The notes under the pieces are model-generated. The model searched no databases, was not told the DNA's origin, and was given only the letters and a program-made list of their open reading frames with translations. From positions 7,440,001 to 7,504,000 of the forward strand of contig CM065312.1 of NCBI GenBank assembly GCA_033032175.1: a stretch of DNA of 64,000 nt, in the 5' to 3' direction. The DNA is from Saturnia japonica (Eukaryota > Arthropoda > Insecta > Lepidoptera > Saturniidae). The position numbers were made by a program, and so were the translations under genes. Numbering within the stretch: position 1 is the stretch's first letter; every line of letters begins with the position of its first letter. Below, piece after piece: positions 43,604 through 55,605 of the stretch.

Positions 43604-46255
43604 GAAAACTATCTAGCGAGTTTTTGTGACAACTCAAAATGCATTTTTCCAGTATATATTTATAATCCACTTCACGTATGTACAATAATTAAACTATATC
43701 ACGCAAAATGCTTTCAATATTACATAATATAGGGTTAAAGAACTTAAATTAATTAATTTGTATTAAAACCACAACTTTGTAAATCAAGATTCTGCAAAAC
43801 TCCTACCTGGTGGTCATTACCCAATCGGACTGTATAATATCTCTACCACCCTGCAGCACTCAGCAGAGGTGGCAGCAGACTCAGGTGAGGTTGGCTCGGG
43901 TGTCTGAATACTTAAGCTTAAACATCCTTGTACAACAACGCCAGTCGTAACACGTCATTTAACACGCGAGAAGACTTTTCACCGATAGTCATGGTTGTCA
44001 TTCCTCGTTTGAGCTACATTTTGCCATTCTTTTGCAATATACCTAACATCGTGTCTTCGATATAAGTGTTTGCGAAACACGTCAACACCTGGTAGCAATA
44101 TTTTAGTCTTACCAGAAAAGTATTCCAGCTGTAAAAACTCAAACATTTCACATATAAAATATATTTTCCTAATAAAAAACCTTCAAGGAAAAAATACACT
44201 ACTAATAGTCAGAAGGACAGACAAGTCTGTTTAAAAAAAATAGAAAACAGTTTTACACGTCAGTTAAAAAACGATATGACCACTAAAACGAACTATGAAA
44301 TGTGTCGGAGAAAGGCAAAATAGAAAACTTTGAAAAGCGGATTCTGTATTTCAACCCTCAAATAACCAGAAATAAAGGATCGCATCGTTTTAATGGTGTT
44401 ACCGTACTTTCGCGGTGTTACTTCCCACACGTTCCGTATATTTGAGGTACCGTACCGTACGGTGGCAGTGTGATAAATACAAGGCAACGTTTCATAATGT
44501 GTTTAGCGTTTGCTACAAAGCCGCTACGGTCAAAGAATAAAAAATATAGACTCTATTCAGATAATATGGTTCATTATTTGACCTGTGTAATGAGGTTGAA
44601 TCTTACAGCTTATATTTAAATTAGACAATGTCGCCATTTATTCATAAGTTTATACGTAGTTTCGACATTGACGATATTTACGCGCGTGAATGATGGGCAA
44701 TTGCCTTCAGTCCACTTTTGACTAGATCCGGGATGAGCGAGAAGAAACTTTTGTCCTTTTTTGATAACAGAGTTTCCGCCTTACACTGTGATTTCCTATC
44801 TCTTTTGTTTCAACATGCTGATAACAAAATTTGTACCGTGTTCAAATTGCTTTTAGTGAGAGTATAATGCGTCTATTTATAAAACGTCATTGCTTACTCC
44901 TATACAATGACCCATTATTACCTTATAAATAAATAAATATGATTATTAATAGTTACCTACAACAGATAAGCAGATTCATGAAATTTTTGTTATAGTATAA
45001 TATAATTTAAGACCAGTTTTACAAACCAGAGTTATAAATTTAACCTAGATTTGTCTGATATTGTATATTAAAAAAAGAAAAGTTTTGGCTTAGATAAAAT
45101 AAAATGTTATAATGCAGTATATAAATTTCAGGTATATAAATATACCTACTAAAAAATAAGTAGGTGCTCTTTATATAAAGTACAATAAAAAAGTAGTATA
45201 AAAAGGCTTTCAATACAATATTTATTTAAATAAAATCTAAATATTATAATAATTAAAAATAAAAATATCACTCATATCGCTATTAATTACATTTATAATT
45301 ATTTTATTAATATTTCGAAGAAGTCGCATAGTGTAGCAGTGATCTTAAAGTCATTTATTTAAATTTGTCACGTTTCAAGTTCTTTTATTATGTACCTATG
45401 TTAATTCTGTGTATTTTTTTTTTAATCACAATAATCATATTTCGAGGTACTTTACTTATTCAATATTTTCAAATTGGCTGCGCACCGTCGTAATAGAGCC
45501 GAAAAATGCAGGATCCGAAGCAAATGGATTTGCGAGCTTATTATTTATTTACGGTCTCGAAAAATATCCTACATAATCTGAACGTGCTTAGTTGCTTTTT
45601 ATATTTAGATTTGCTTAAAGATAAAATTTTAAGGTTGATAATGCATGTACTGTAAATAATTTATAATTTTAGAAAGTTATTTCTAATCTTATTATTATCG
45701 TTTTGTTAGCATATCGAGTGCTATTAAATTACAGAGTAGCATGTATTAATTAAATATACCATAGAATAAGTTTATTAAATCAAAAATAAAAATAAAATAA
45801 AATATATATATACAAGGGGAAAAACAGCGAACAACTCATAAAACTCATTTATTTCTTATATTTCCATGGGAGGCTAGGTTTTATTTTAAGATATTTTTGG
45901 GGTTTATTTTTCAGCTGTTATTGGACACAAATATTAAACACGATGGACATATTAATATTTATTTAGAAGAATAAGTGCTAAAATACAACGCATTGGAATA
46001 GAAATATATATAGTAATTTTCTTACCCACTGTATATTTTTATATAACTAAATTGCAATTTTATAATACCGATACTGTATTTGTACCTGTACTTTATCAGT
46101 GATATAAAAGTTTAAATCTTCGTATTTAAAACGTTTACATGTAAAATAAAGAATAAATTCGGAAATAGCTTTTATAAACACTAATTATTTAAATACTTGT
46201 GTATTTCTGATCCACATTAGTTCAGCATATTTTAATAATAAAATTCTTTATTTTT
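43604..46255. other. Intergenic, unassigned
   Basis: The part 43840-44000 and the part 44250-44530 are more complex than the rest and unique in the window. The remainder is AT-rich. No exon recognised. Confidence 0.35.
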
Positions 46256-46257
46256 TA

Positions 46258-46544
46258 CACTATATAGGATAATGTAAGGTTCGCGAGATTATTTGTTTGT
46301 TTGTCCGAATGGGCTAATCACTCGAACAACCAATCGAATTAGAAAACATTGTTTTAAATTTTATAGCCTATTTATTGAGAAGAGTTGTAGGTTATACAAT
46401 TTCACTGCACGACCAGAAATATGGCAAGCTGTAGGCAAGTATGTGAAGTGTTAACAACGATACGCTACACGGGTTCGCTGGCGCAGTGCGATGTCGAGTT
46501 GCTTGAATAAATTATATACAGGTGAAACCGAGGGATACAACTAG
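46258..46544 (+). mobile_element. Helitron-like element, another family
   Basis: Starts near ACTATATAGGATAATGTAAG, has TTGTTTGTCCGAATGGGCTA and ends GAGGGATACAACTAG before T. No ORF. Confidence 0.6.
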
Positions 46545-46557
46545 TTATTATATAAAC

Positions 46558-46700
46558 AATCAATATCTGGGTGACTGAGATTCACGGCTGAGTGCCCTAA
46601 GCGCTCGCCCGCAAGTTCGATGAAGCTGTAAAAGCCGCAGCGGCTCTGTTTCTGGATAGGGCCCCTAAGGCTAACACTGTAGTCAGTTCAAAAAAAAAAG
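46558..46700 (+). repeat. 5'-truncated Jockey-type LINE 3' end
   Basis: GCTGTAAAAGCCGCAGCGGC, TGGATAGGGCCCCTAAGG, CTAACACTGTAGTCAGTTC and a poly-A run are the reverse complement of 60945-61060. This fixes the 3' end of the LINE at 60941. Confidence 0.8.
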
Positions 46701-46860
46701 GGTGACTGAGCTTGGCTCTGTATCTAAAAAAAGAAAACATATCTAGGTTATCTTGGAAATTAAAACATTATCAAATCAAAATTTAATCGAAATCGTTGTA
46801 GCCGTTTCCGAGAATCCAATTACATATAATATATAAATATGTATGTATAAAGAGTGGGCG
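46700..46860 (+). repeat. Dispersed repeat, family F copy 2
   Basis: Starts GGGTGACTGAGCTTGGCTCT directly after the LINE poly-A and holds ATCGAAATCGTTGTAGCCGT. See 5898-6025 and 52684-52830. Confidence 0.5.
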
Positions 46861-47055
46861 TGGATGGCCAAATCATAAACTACGAGGAATAACGAAAAAT
46901 ACTCAAAGGAGTCTTGGGTCCGATTTTCATAAAAACTAAAAATCATTGGTTTTTTTTTAATCATTGTTCGTACCTAGGAATCGATCCCGTATATTTTACA
47001 AAAATTAAACACATACTGTACTATCACCAACTCCATTTGATAGTGGCTAGTGCCA

Positions 47056-47113
47056 CTACTTCCCAAGATTTGATCCTTATTAGTACCTATAGGGATCAAA
47101 TTTTGGGAAGTAG
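47056..47113. repeat. Long hairpin, 21-base arms
   Basis: CTACTTCCCAAGATTTGATCC at 47056-47076 and its complement at 47093-47113 match at 20 of 21 positions with a 16-base loop. Confidence 0.85.
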
Positions 47114-47224
47114 AGGCATATGGCAAACTTAAGGAAAATGTTGGATTTTAATAAACTTAAATTATTGTCTTTGATTCATACATTACTCCTACCTTGTTCG
47201 AAATTATTTATGTATATACATATA

Positions 47225-47630
47225 CAGTGTAAACTCTTTATAACGAAACTCAAGGGAATGAGCATTTTTTGTCGTTATAGAGAGTTATCGTTATATGGAT
47301 GGAGTGAACAAAAAAACAACCAAATTAACAATAATTTTTAATATGTATGATTTAGATAATAAATTATTGTTTACACATATAGTCTGATAACTTTGTCTGA
47401 CGTTTTTTGCTATGTCAGTACTTGTTTTATATTATTTTATGTATTCTATTCATATCCAGATATGTGGTGGAATCGTCTTCCTACACATTTCTTCGTAATA
47501 GAGAATGGCGTATCGCTATAAAGAGTGTTTCAATATGTCGGTTTTAACGCAAACCAACCAAGTTCGGCTCACTTCAACGTTATAGGGAGTTTATCGTTAT
47601 AAAGGATAACGTTATAAAGAGTTTACACTG
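47225..47630. mobile_element. Pogo/Tc1-mariner-like MITE
   Basis: Perfect 19-base or longer inverted ends (CAGTGTAAACTCTTTATAAC) flanked by TA on both sides (47223-47224, 47631-47632). Internal copies of CGTTATA and AGAGTTT repeat the end motif. 406 bases, no transposase. Confidence 0.85.
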
Positions 47631-47634
47631 TATA

Positions 47635-49435
47635 TATATACATGTACAATTATTATTCACTTAACAGTATTAGATTAGATTTTATATTTTAAAATTAACA
47701 CAAAGCTTTATTAAAATATTATATATTATACAAAATAGAACTACAGGTATTTCTAAACACTCAAACCACCAGCCCCTCTTAAATACAACAAAAACAACAA
47801 TAGGGCTTAGAGACAAGTGGATCTAAATTCGCCATATGAGCAACGTGTCTGTCCGATAATTTATCATTTGGGATGTGACAACTGAATTTATTTATAAAAA
47901 AGCCAACAAACAATAGTGCGTTAGGGCCCAGTAGCGCCCCATCATAACATTTTCATTCGTCCTTTGGTTTTTATATATACCTATGAATACCTAGAATTAT
48001 TTTATTAATAATTATACTTCGGGTGTGATTGAGGCCAAGTATATTATAAAAAAGGTACAGACATAAGTAAAGCAATCACAGCCAAGAGATGAAAATATAC
48101 AGACTGTCGCAGTAGGAATGCAAGTCTAAAAAACTATAAATGAAACCGCTACGATGCGCAAAAGCGAATCACTCCAAACCAGTTCTCAGGTTACTGTAAA
48201 TGTGTAGTAATGACGATTCTTTCTTTATCGCTAATTCTTTTTTGTTCTTCAAAATGGTGAAATGCGTGCTTTGTAAGCTTGAGAGTGTATGATGTTATTA
48301 TATAATCCTTATTTACCATACATATTGAAAACAATTTATACTTTATTCGTATTTAGACAACTTTTATAGCTGGTGTATTAAAGTATAAATACAACCTAAC
48401 TATAGTTACGTACATTTTGTCGATCAGTTATACATATGGTACAACACATTAAAAAAAATGTAGAGACACATTTAAATAATGTAGAGAAAATGCGCTACTT
48501 TATTATAACAAAGAATTATAATTCAATTTAAGTTAGTGCAAATGGTAATTTAAAAATTGAGGAATGCTTGAGTATAATTATATGACAAATAAGTGCCAAT
48601 TACCAAATCCAAAGTGTCAAGTACTAAAGTTACCTACAATTTTTTTTTAATTTATAAATGTTTGATTATTCCTAACGATTTGTAATAATAAATTTTATAA
48701 CTACAAAGTTGTTTTTTTTTAATAAGTTGGAAACGTGAGTATCCAAATAAATATTATATTCACAGTAATTAGTAGTAGTAGTAATTAGTATTGATTTTAT
48801 AAATTCGGTAATATTATACAAGATAATTCAACTATTTTATATTCATAGACAAAATAATTCAATGAATTAAAAATAAACGCTGTCTTTTAAAACCGGAATC
48901 TCTATTTGTTCATATGTTTATAAAAAGTTACACTAAGTACCATGGGTCACTGGTGTGGGCTTTATGATTTAGGGTGCTTTACAATGGGAGATAGCAATTT
49001 GATATTCAAGCCACATTTTTAATAAGACCTGTACTTGTGCCCGGCTGTAATGGGCGTATTGGGGCCATTCTTTAATAGTTTTTACTTGACTATTAGCCAG
49101 TTGAATGGATTTGCATAACATAAAAAATACGTAGTTATTATTAAGTCTATTCCTAAAGAGTTTTCAAATTACTACACAAAAATAATAATTTCCAGGTCAC
49201 ATGAAAGAGTCTGAGATGGACTTAATAGAAATAAATTAATAGGTACATACATGATTTTAATATGTATATATTTTTTAAATATTAATTCTAATTTAATTTC
49301 TGTATATTATCAATTTAAATAGTAATAAATACTGTGCCTTATGGTAAAAAGAGTACTATCAAAAAACATCGATGATCATCAATATATCGGCAATCAATCG
49401 TAAGTCGTATTTGCATACCGGCGTGTAATCCTGTC
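47635..49435. other. Intergenic, unassigned
   Basis: AT-rich with small simple repeats (TAGTAGTAG near 48769). No gene recognised. Confidence 0.3.
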
Positions 49436-49439
49436 TTTT

Positions 49440-49645
49440 TTGTAACATAGTTAGCAAACAAGTATACGACCCGCCTAATGGTAATCGGCTACAATAGCCT
49501 ATGACGCTTATAATATCATAGGTACCACTAGCACGTTGCCGAACGTGGATCCCCTTTGCTTTAGTTTTGGAAACCCAAGTCAACAAAGGAACACAACACA
49601 GGTATTTGGCTGCGATCCTCTGTAGGGTGGAGGTCTCCATACATA
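49440..49645 (-). repeat. Dispersed repeat, family B copy 4
   Basis: GTTAGCAAACAAGTATACGA, CATAGGTACCACTAGCACGT, AGGAACACAACACAGG and CTCTGTAGGGTGGAGGTCTC in reverse orientation. The minus-strand ORF 49359-49640 lies within it. Confidence 0.6.
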
Positions 49646-49979
49646 TACTAGCTGATCATAAAACACAACAAGTCAAAATAAAATTACAGTGATAAGTTTA
49701 TCTCCATCTGTACGAGGTTCAGTACAGGTACAATAAGTTCGAGTACAGGACTCTACCACCCGCTTGATTACTTAATATAGGTACTCATGCTAGTACCGAA
49801 ACGCGACGCACCTAAGCGTGCCACTACAGTGGGTGCTATATCCTAGTGTATGGCGATAGGATCCAGTAGGACACAACTTTCGTCGTGCCCTGCCACCTAG
49901 GCAACTTCTTGATGTCGTCATAATCTATTTATCGTAGCTTCCAACATAACCTAGTTGTTCAATCATAACTTCTTTGTTT

Positions 49980-50125
49980 ATGAATCGATTTGGATGATTA
50001 TATTTTTGTTAGATAGAGGAAATCTAAAGGGTATCTCCATTTTAATTTCATTGGCATTGGACCTTCGAATTCAAAGATACATTACGAAACTCCTCAAAAT
50101 CATTGATATTGGTTTTCTTTCTCGT
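49980..50125 (+). repeat. Dispersed repeat, family D copy 2
   Basis: Shares AATTTCATTGGCATTGGACC and TCAAAATCATTGA with 19160-19300. The ORF 49955-50206 has no recognisable product. Confidence 0.55.
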
Positions 50126-50276
50126 TCAACGTTGTCCCTTGTTGAGCCGTCATTAACGACTTGTTTATATTTTTTAAATCATGAAAAACTTCGAAAGAAA
50201 AATTAAAAATAACTTTGGTTAAGTATTCATGAAATTTTTGCTTTTTAACTTTAACACGATTTGTATAAACCCCTTA

Positions 50277-50456
50277 CCATAATATTATAAATATGAAAGT
50301 GAGTTTGTTTGTTACATAATCATGCAATCGGCTAAAAGAATTTGGATGTTTGGCACACAGATAGATTATAACTTGGATTAAAACATAGGATAATTTTTAT
50401 CCCGGTAAAGACCCCATTCTGAGGTCCATACAGATGAATTCGGGGGCAGAAGCTAG
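50277..50456 (+). mobile_element. Helitron-like element, short family
   Basis: Starts near ATAATATTATAAATATGAAA, has GTTTGGCACACAGATAGATT and ends GGGGGCAGAAGCTAG before T, a form very frequent in lepidopteran genomes. Confidence 0.65.
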
Positions 50457-51245
50457 TTCATAATAATACTGATAAAATTAAAAAAATAAAACACACATAT
50501 GGGTTGACATGGGACTCATCATATTTTTATAGAGAGCGCAAGGCAGATTCTGTGTCGCGAGCGACGTAACGAAGCATTGTAGTGCATCTGTTCCTTTTTG
50601 GCATTTAAATAGTAGTTTTTTATGACCCTTGTCATGAACAACCGAATGATATCGATTTTTCTCCGTATGTTCTGAATGTAGACATAGTATTAAGATGTAT
50701 ATTATTGTCAATATTATCTTATTTTATTTCTTAACATTTCTTGATTATTATGCGTCTTGCCATAAGCTATGTTCAATTCGTAATTAGTAATTAAATAGTA
50801 CCTACTTACCAAAATACCAGTAATAACAAAAATCTTAATTCTAAAGAGTTCCATTAAAAGTTTTCAATACTGCAACGTTACCCAGAGTATTATTCGTTGT
50901 AACAAAACTTAGACAATAGAACTTAGGACAAACTTAACGGGACTAAGCGAAACAGTCTCGTATCACTTAATTAGCATTTCGGTGTGACGTTGTACTAACT
51001 TGCTTAACTTACCAGACCTAATTAGTAGTGGCTTGTTGCGGGGCGTGAACTAGTAGGTAAGTTAGGGATGAGACAAATCTCTGATGTCCTATATTGTTGT
51101 TTACTGGAAGATCACTATGCAACAATCTTTCTTTAGAAAAGATTTATATATAATATTTTGTTACGAAATTAGTTATCGCGAGGTGGGTGCTAATCTGAAA
51201 AAGTGGTCGACCCTACCGATACAAAAAAAAATCAAAACTGCGATA
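50457..51245. other. Intergenic, unassigned
   Basis: No gene recognised; 50890-51060 is more complex than its flanks. Confidence 0.3.
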
Positions 51246-51249
51246 GATT

Positions 51250-51345
51250 TGGAATTGGCTCAGCCGTGTTATGACCAGATTTATATGCACTGCTCTTTGT
51301 AGGTACAGTACGAGTGGTCGATGATGCAAGTCCCCGCTGATCTAA
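51250..51345 (+). repeat. Repeat family E copy 3
   Basis: GGAATTGGCTCAGCCGTGTT, GTAGGTACAGTACGAGTGGT and GCAAGTCCCCGCTGAT parallel 19460-19560. Confidence 0.5.
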
Positions 51346-51524
51346 GATTTTTAATGTAAACTTTTTTTAAGTTATGAAAGTAAACATTTTATTATTATAA
51401 AATATAATCAAGTTATACAATTAATCAGTAAATTTTTGAATGTACCAAATAAATTTATATAATATTTACTATATTTTATTATATTTCTATAATAATAATT
51501 AATGATAAAATATTTATTATCCAT

Positions 51525-51735
51525 CATTAACATAGTGGTCTAAGCGCGACTGCTATGATCGAGATCCTGGGTTCGATTCCCAGGTAGAGCAAAGTGTTAT
51601 TGGGTTATTCTATGAAATTCTCAGTAGCAGCTCGGAGTTTGGCTTTGTGCCCGATTAACGGCAATAGGCTCGCCCCCTTATTACATGAGACCTAAAAAAC
51701 ATACACGGCGAAATGTGGGTGCACATTTAGAAGAC
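51525..51735 (+). repeat. tRNA-derived SINE family 1, second copy with head
   Basis: A box remnant AACATAGTGG, B box GGTTCGATTCC, then AAAGTGTTATTGGG and GGCTCGCCCCC, collinear with 35697-35950. It stops before the simple-repeat tail, where a LINE 3' fragment (51740-51890) begins. Confidence 0.75.
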
Positions 51736-51739
51736 ACTT

Positions 51740-51890
51740 ATGAACGTTAATAATGAGCATGGCATATAATATGCCAATTTTACGTACATTTTTGATATGT
51801 AAGGGATCCAAATGGTTAAAACACTACTTCTGGTTCGGAAATCATTACTGTTAAAGAGCCAGCGAGAAAATCAACAATAGCTTTTTACAG
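51740..51890 (-). repeat. LINE 3' fragment (family of 13530-14060), interrupted
   Basis: GACACTTATGAACGTTAATA and AAAACACTACTTCTGGTTCG are family pieces separated by the ATATGCCAATTTTACGTACA segment also found at 40520-40575. Confidence 0.5.
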
Positions 51891-51904
51891 TTGTTTCATA
51901 TATG

Positions 51905-52130
51905 TATATACATATATATACAATTTCACACACGGCCATTTAATTCCAAACTAAGCAAAGCTTGTAATATGGTAACTAAACAACTAATATACATACATAT
52001 ATAGATATTAACACCCAGACACACAAGTGGCATTTATGCTCATCACACAAAGTCAGTCATGGACGGGGATCGAACCCGCGATCTCTCGGCTCTATAGTAG
52101 CGTTTACTACCACTGCGCCACGAGGACTGT
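51905..52130 (-). repeat. tRNA-derived SINE, family 2
   Basis: On the minus strand the head GTCCTCGTGGCGCAGTGGTA and GGGTTCGATCCCCG form A and B boxes, then GACTGACTTTGTGTGATGAG leads into the body. Ends in TATATG-rich sequence. The tRNA fold is incomplete, so it is not a tRNA gene. Confidence 0.7.
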
Positions 52131-52385
52131 CAATAAATATGTAATAATCAATATTATTTTAGTGGATTTACAGAGATGTATATAATTCCAGACATCGCTA
52201 TAATACTTATATTGATCCACCCATAGTTCCAGTATATCAAGTACAGTTGTAATACTTTGGGTAATATCCGGACGACGGAGGTGAGGCACACGGCATCAAA
52301 CTGAGGTCGTGCTAATTAAATACAAATCTCAAGACAATACTCCTTGCACGGATTTCTAGAAAACACGTTTACACACGGGTTGAAA

Positions 52386-52600
52386 TATTTACCCAATTTT
52401 TACCCAATTGCGGAAAAGGAGGGTTATGTTTTGCACGCTCTGTAGCCTAAACGAATTCTAACATATGTGTGGCTACATTAGTCTTAGTTGTGGAAGGGAC
52501 ATAGGTTACATAATATTTAAGTACGATGTCAGCGAGCCAAATAAAAAGTAAAAACTAGAAGAAAAAATCAATTAAGTGTGTTGCAGTCGAGTTTTTTAAT
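52386..52600 (+). repeat. Dispersed repeat, family G copy 2
   Basis: GCACGCTCTGTAGCCTAAAC and CAAATAAAAAGTAAAAACTA match 27200-27435. Confidence 0.5.
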
Positions 52601-52683
52601 AATTTATTATTAGATTTGTCTAGGAGGATGCCGTAAAATAGTAAGTAATACAAAGTACATCATTACAAAATAAAAAATAAAAA

Positions 52684-52830
52684 TATCTGGGCAATCAACC
52701 TTCGCTCAGTATCTAACATAAAAAGGAAAACATCTATTTAGTATACATGTAAACATGTAAAGTAAAATGTTTTCTAAATATATAATTCCATTCAAATCGT
52801 TCGAGCCGAATGCTCATTGAATAGTAATAA
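52684..52830 (+). repeat. Dispersed repeat, family F copy 3
   Basis: ATCTGGGCAATCAACCTTCG and CAAATCGTTCGAGCCG follow the order of 5898-6025. Confidence 0.5.
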
Positions 52831-53700
52831 ATTTATGTTAAATATATATTATTAAAAAAAACAAAGGCACAAGAGGCACGTTTTGTTTTTCCCATTATTC
52901 AATTATTATCCTAATAAAGTAAGTAAGGGTAACAAATTAACCAATTTTTTTGTATGATATGGTCTTCGAATGATATTTAAAATACATATAATTTTTGAAG
53001 TCCATGGGAATATTTTGTATTAATTTATACTATTATCTATCACAATAACCTACAAATTAAAGGATACATTAAAACCTAAATAAGTTGAATAAATAACTTA
53101 TTAATATGTAGTTTACTGCGGGTAAAACAATAGGTCGAAAAATCGCTCGCTGAATTATTATTTTTCATTATTTGAAATCAATTATTTCATCTTTCCAGAG
53201 AAAAATTATCCAGTAGGAAGTGAAAATCCCCCCGTGTGTTTATACATGCATCTATCTCAAGTCTAAACTAGCGGAAGTTATAATTTATGGAGCAAGTTCC
53301 GGCCTTCACCGTCTCGGCCGCTCCGTCAGAACTCAGAACCATCTCGTCATGATAATGAAACACCTCGTTCATAATTCACCACCGTCTAAGTTCACCATTA
53401 TTTAGTTTAAGTAGAAACTTTTTCTGTTTATTACAGATTACAGACACACAGATAAGATACAGATAGATTTTGTTTTTAATAATTTTTATCGTTCTCTTTC
53501 GATTTTCTTTCCTTTTCTGTTTATATATTTGTGATATTTTGTAAATTGGTCTCTTCTGCGATTGTTTTTACTATTGATTCTATTATATGTAATTTTTTCT
53601 TATAGTCTAGTTATGTAATGTTTTTTTATTGCCTATTTGTCTCCTATGAGCACCTAAACCATTCATTTATACGTGATAAAACTTTGAAGACTTGCAGCGC
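52831..53700. other. Intergenic, unassigned
   Basis: AT-rich. The ORF 53220-53405 is without recognisable product. Confidence 0.3.
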
Positions 53701-53701
53701 A

Positions 53702-54205
53702 CTAGGGCGGTCCAAAAAAACTTTGTTTTTACAGAAGTAAAATGAAAATATGTTGATATAACACGTTTTAAGAATTATTGCTTTTACAGAGGACATCTTA
53801 AACAAAATAATTAAAGTACAAGCTTGAAGAAAAAACACAAAGACCATGATTACTGCATAAGTAAATTCAATTAATCGATTTAAGTTTTTTATTTTTATAA
53901 AATTATGTCTCTTACTTTATTTCTGTTCCTAATATGTCCACGGTATGTAAAAAAAGATTTGTAATATTTACATTTACAGGTCGCTGGAAAACATAAAGTA
54001 CACTCTACGTTAATAATTTTAAAAATCGTGAGCGATGAAAAGAAACTTTTTTTTGTTATACTTTAAATAAATTGGAGGTTAAAAAAATTTGAGGGAGTCT
54101 TTAAGTCTTTCGAGTTGGTTTTTACGTGAGAATTCTTAAAACGTGTTTTATTAACATTTTTATGTTAGAAATAAAATATAAAATTATAGTTTTTTTGGGC
54201 CGGAT
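53702..54205. mobile_element. Mariner-like MITE, copy M1
   Basis: Inverted ends CTAGGGCGGTCCAAAAAAAC and the complement of GTTTTTTTGGGCCGG. Inner inverted pair: ATAACACGTTTTAAGAATT near 53760 and its complement near 54130. The same ends occur at 58749-59445. Confidence 0.65.
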
Positions 54206-54318
54206 ACTGTGCACATACCCTTATAGGTGATGTATTAGTACAACCACAAAACAATAGGCGACACGCGAATCCTTTCATTTTAAATATAACAGGAAAGAAG
54301 ATACGGGCAAAGGCTAGT
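54206..54318 (+). mobile_element. Helitron-like 3' end
   Basis: Ends ATACGGGCAAAGGCTAG before T. The left border is not clear and may overlap the end of M1. Confidence 0.4.
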
Positions 54319-54319
54319 G

Positions 54320-55446
54320 TAAAATAAAATCAATATTGTGCTTTAAAGGAAAGAAATTTACTTAGGTAAGTTTTCTTCAAATAACTGATAGTGATGTTCA
54401 GTTCATATTAAAGTTTTAAATTATGGTCCATATAAAAAACCAGCGCTTCAAAATACCAAAATACATATTAACATTTTTGTGTATCTATATTAAGACATCT
54501 CTGTTCCCGCGCAAAGAATATATATAATATGTTTCTAAAATTACTAATTGTCAAGATTGCTTCAAAATAAAAGGTTTTCTCTCATCTTACAATGCGGCAA
54601 ATTTTTTTTTTTTTTATTCCGGTTAAATTGTCCCAAGATACAATTTATTATATGACATACACTACTTTTAAATTAATATTTTCAAAGAGTTTACAAACAA
54701 ATGTCTAAAGTAGTACAAGTTAATTACAATATTATTTTTTAATGAAAATTGTAATATTGTAATACCGGGTTAATAAAACTACAAAATAGTTACCAACGAG
54801 GTATACTGTGACATCTTCATTTTAGCGCGTAATGTTGATGTAGCTTTTTCTTCTGGACCTACACTGCTTATTATAAAGTCTTAACTGTATCCACTAGATG
54901 GCAGTTATTAAACAAAATGTTTAATAAAGAAAATCCTTTAAATTTATTTGTTGGTATCTTTTTCCTCCATATAAGATGGTTCTCCTTATCTCTACCGTTC
55001 ATAAACAGAACCCAAAAATCTGTAATAGATCTATCAGGTGGCATTAATAAAATTTGTTATGAGGAGATGACATAGATGGCGGTGCTGCCCGCGTTTTTCT
55101 CTATAGTTTGCTAATTGTTTTTTAAAGTGACAAACTGATTTTAGAAAAAGTAGGTGACTATTATTTATAATTTCTTTTTAATGAACAATCTATTTTTATT
55201 ATATTCTTTAAAAATGCGAATGTCATTTTTTATTACTTTGATTTATAAGTAGATAATTTATTTTTAAAAGCCGGAATTTAACTAATATTTTTTTAAATTA
55301 TATTATTATATTCAATTCCTATGTGAACCTCCTCAGTGTATAACAGCGTACATTGGCAATAAAATTCTAAGTTTAAGTCATCGGGAAATGATTTAAGTCG
55401 ACATGACGACTTACGTGTTATTTGTATATTATATTTATTTACTTAA
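54320..55446. other. Upstream of serine protease, unassigned
   Basis: AT-rich. No clear promoter element. An ATG at 55403 is out of frame with the protease. Confidence 0.35.
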
Positions 55447-55605
55447 ATGTATAAAATTTTACATTTTTTACATATTTTTACAGTTTTCTTCACGTGTCGA
55501 CCAGAGTTTTTCAATAAGCCGGGTAACTTTAGTGACAGAGATATTATATACGTACCTAGGGTTAGCAACGGTACGCCAGCAAAATTAGGACAAGTACCTT
55601 ATCAA
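55447..55605 (+). CDS. serine protease exon 1 (signal peptide and activation site)
   Basis: ATG at 55447 gives MYKILHFLHIFTVFFTC, a good signal peptide, followed by a short propeptide and PR-VSNGTPAKLGQVPYQ, the activation cleavage site after Arg (VSNG in place of the usual IVGG). Donor GTATTA after CAA. An acceptor-like TTTACAG at 55477-55483 means an upstream first exon cannot be excluded. Confidence 0.82.

Noticed and set aside
43398..43604. 68-codon ORF
   Set aside because: Lies inside the TTA-flanked MITE.
52050..52127. Possible tRNA gene on the minus strand
   Set aside because: The fold is incomplete and the sequence continues into SINE family 2.
55403..55588. ATG at 55403 as protease start
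   Set aside because: Out of frame with the conserved VSNG activation site; the ATG at 55447 gives a better signal peptide.
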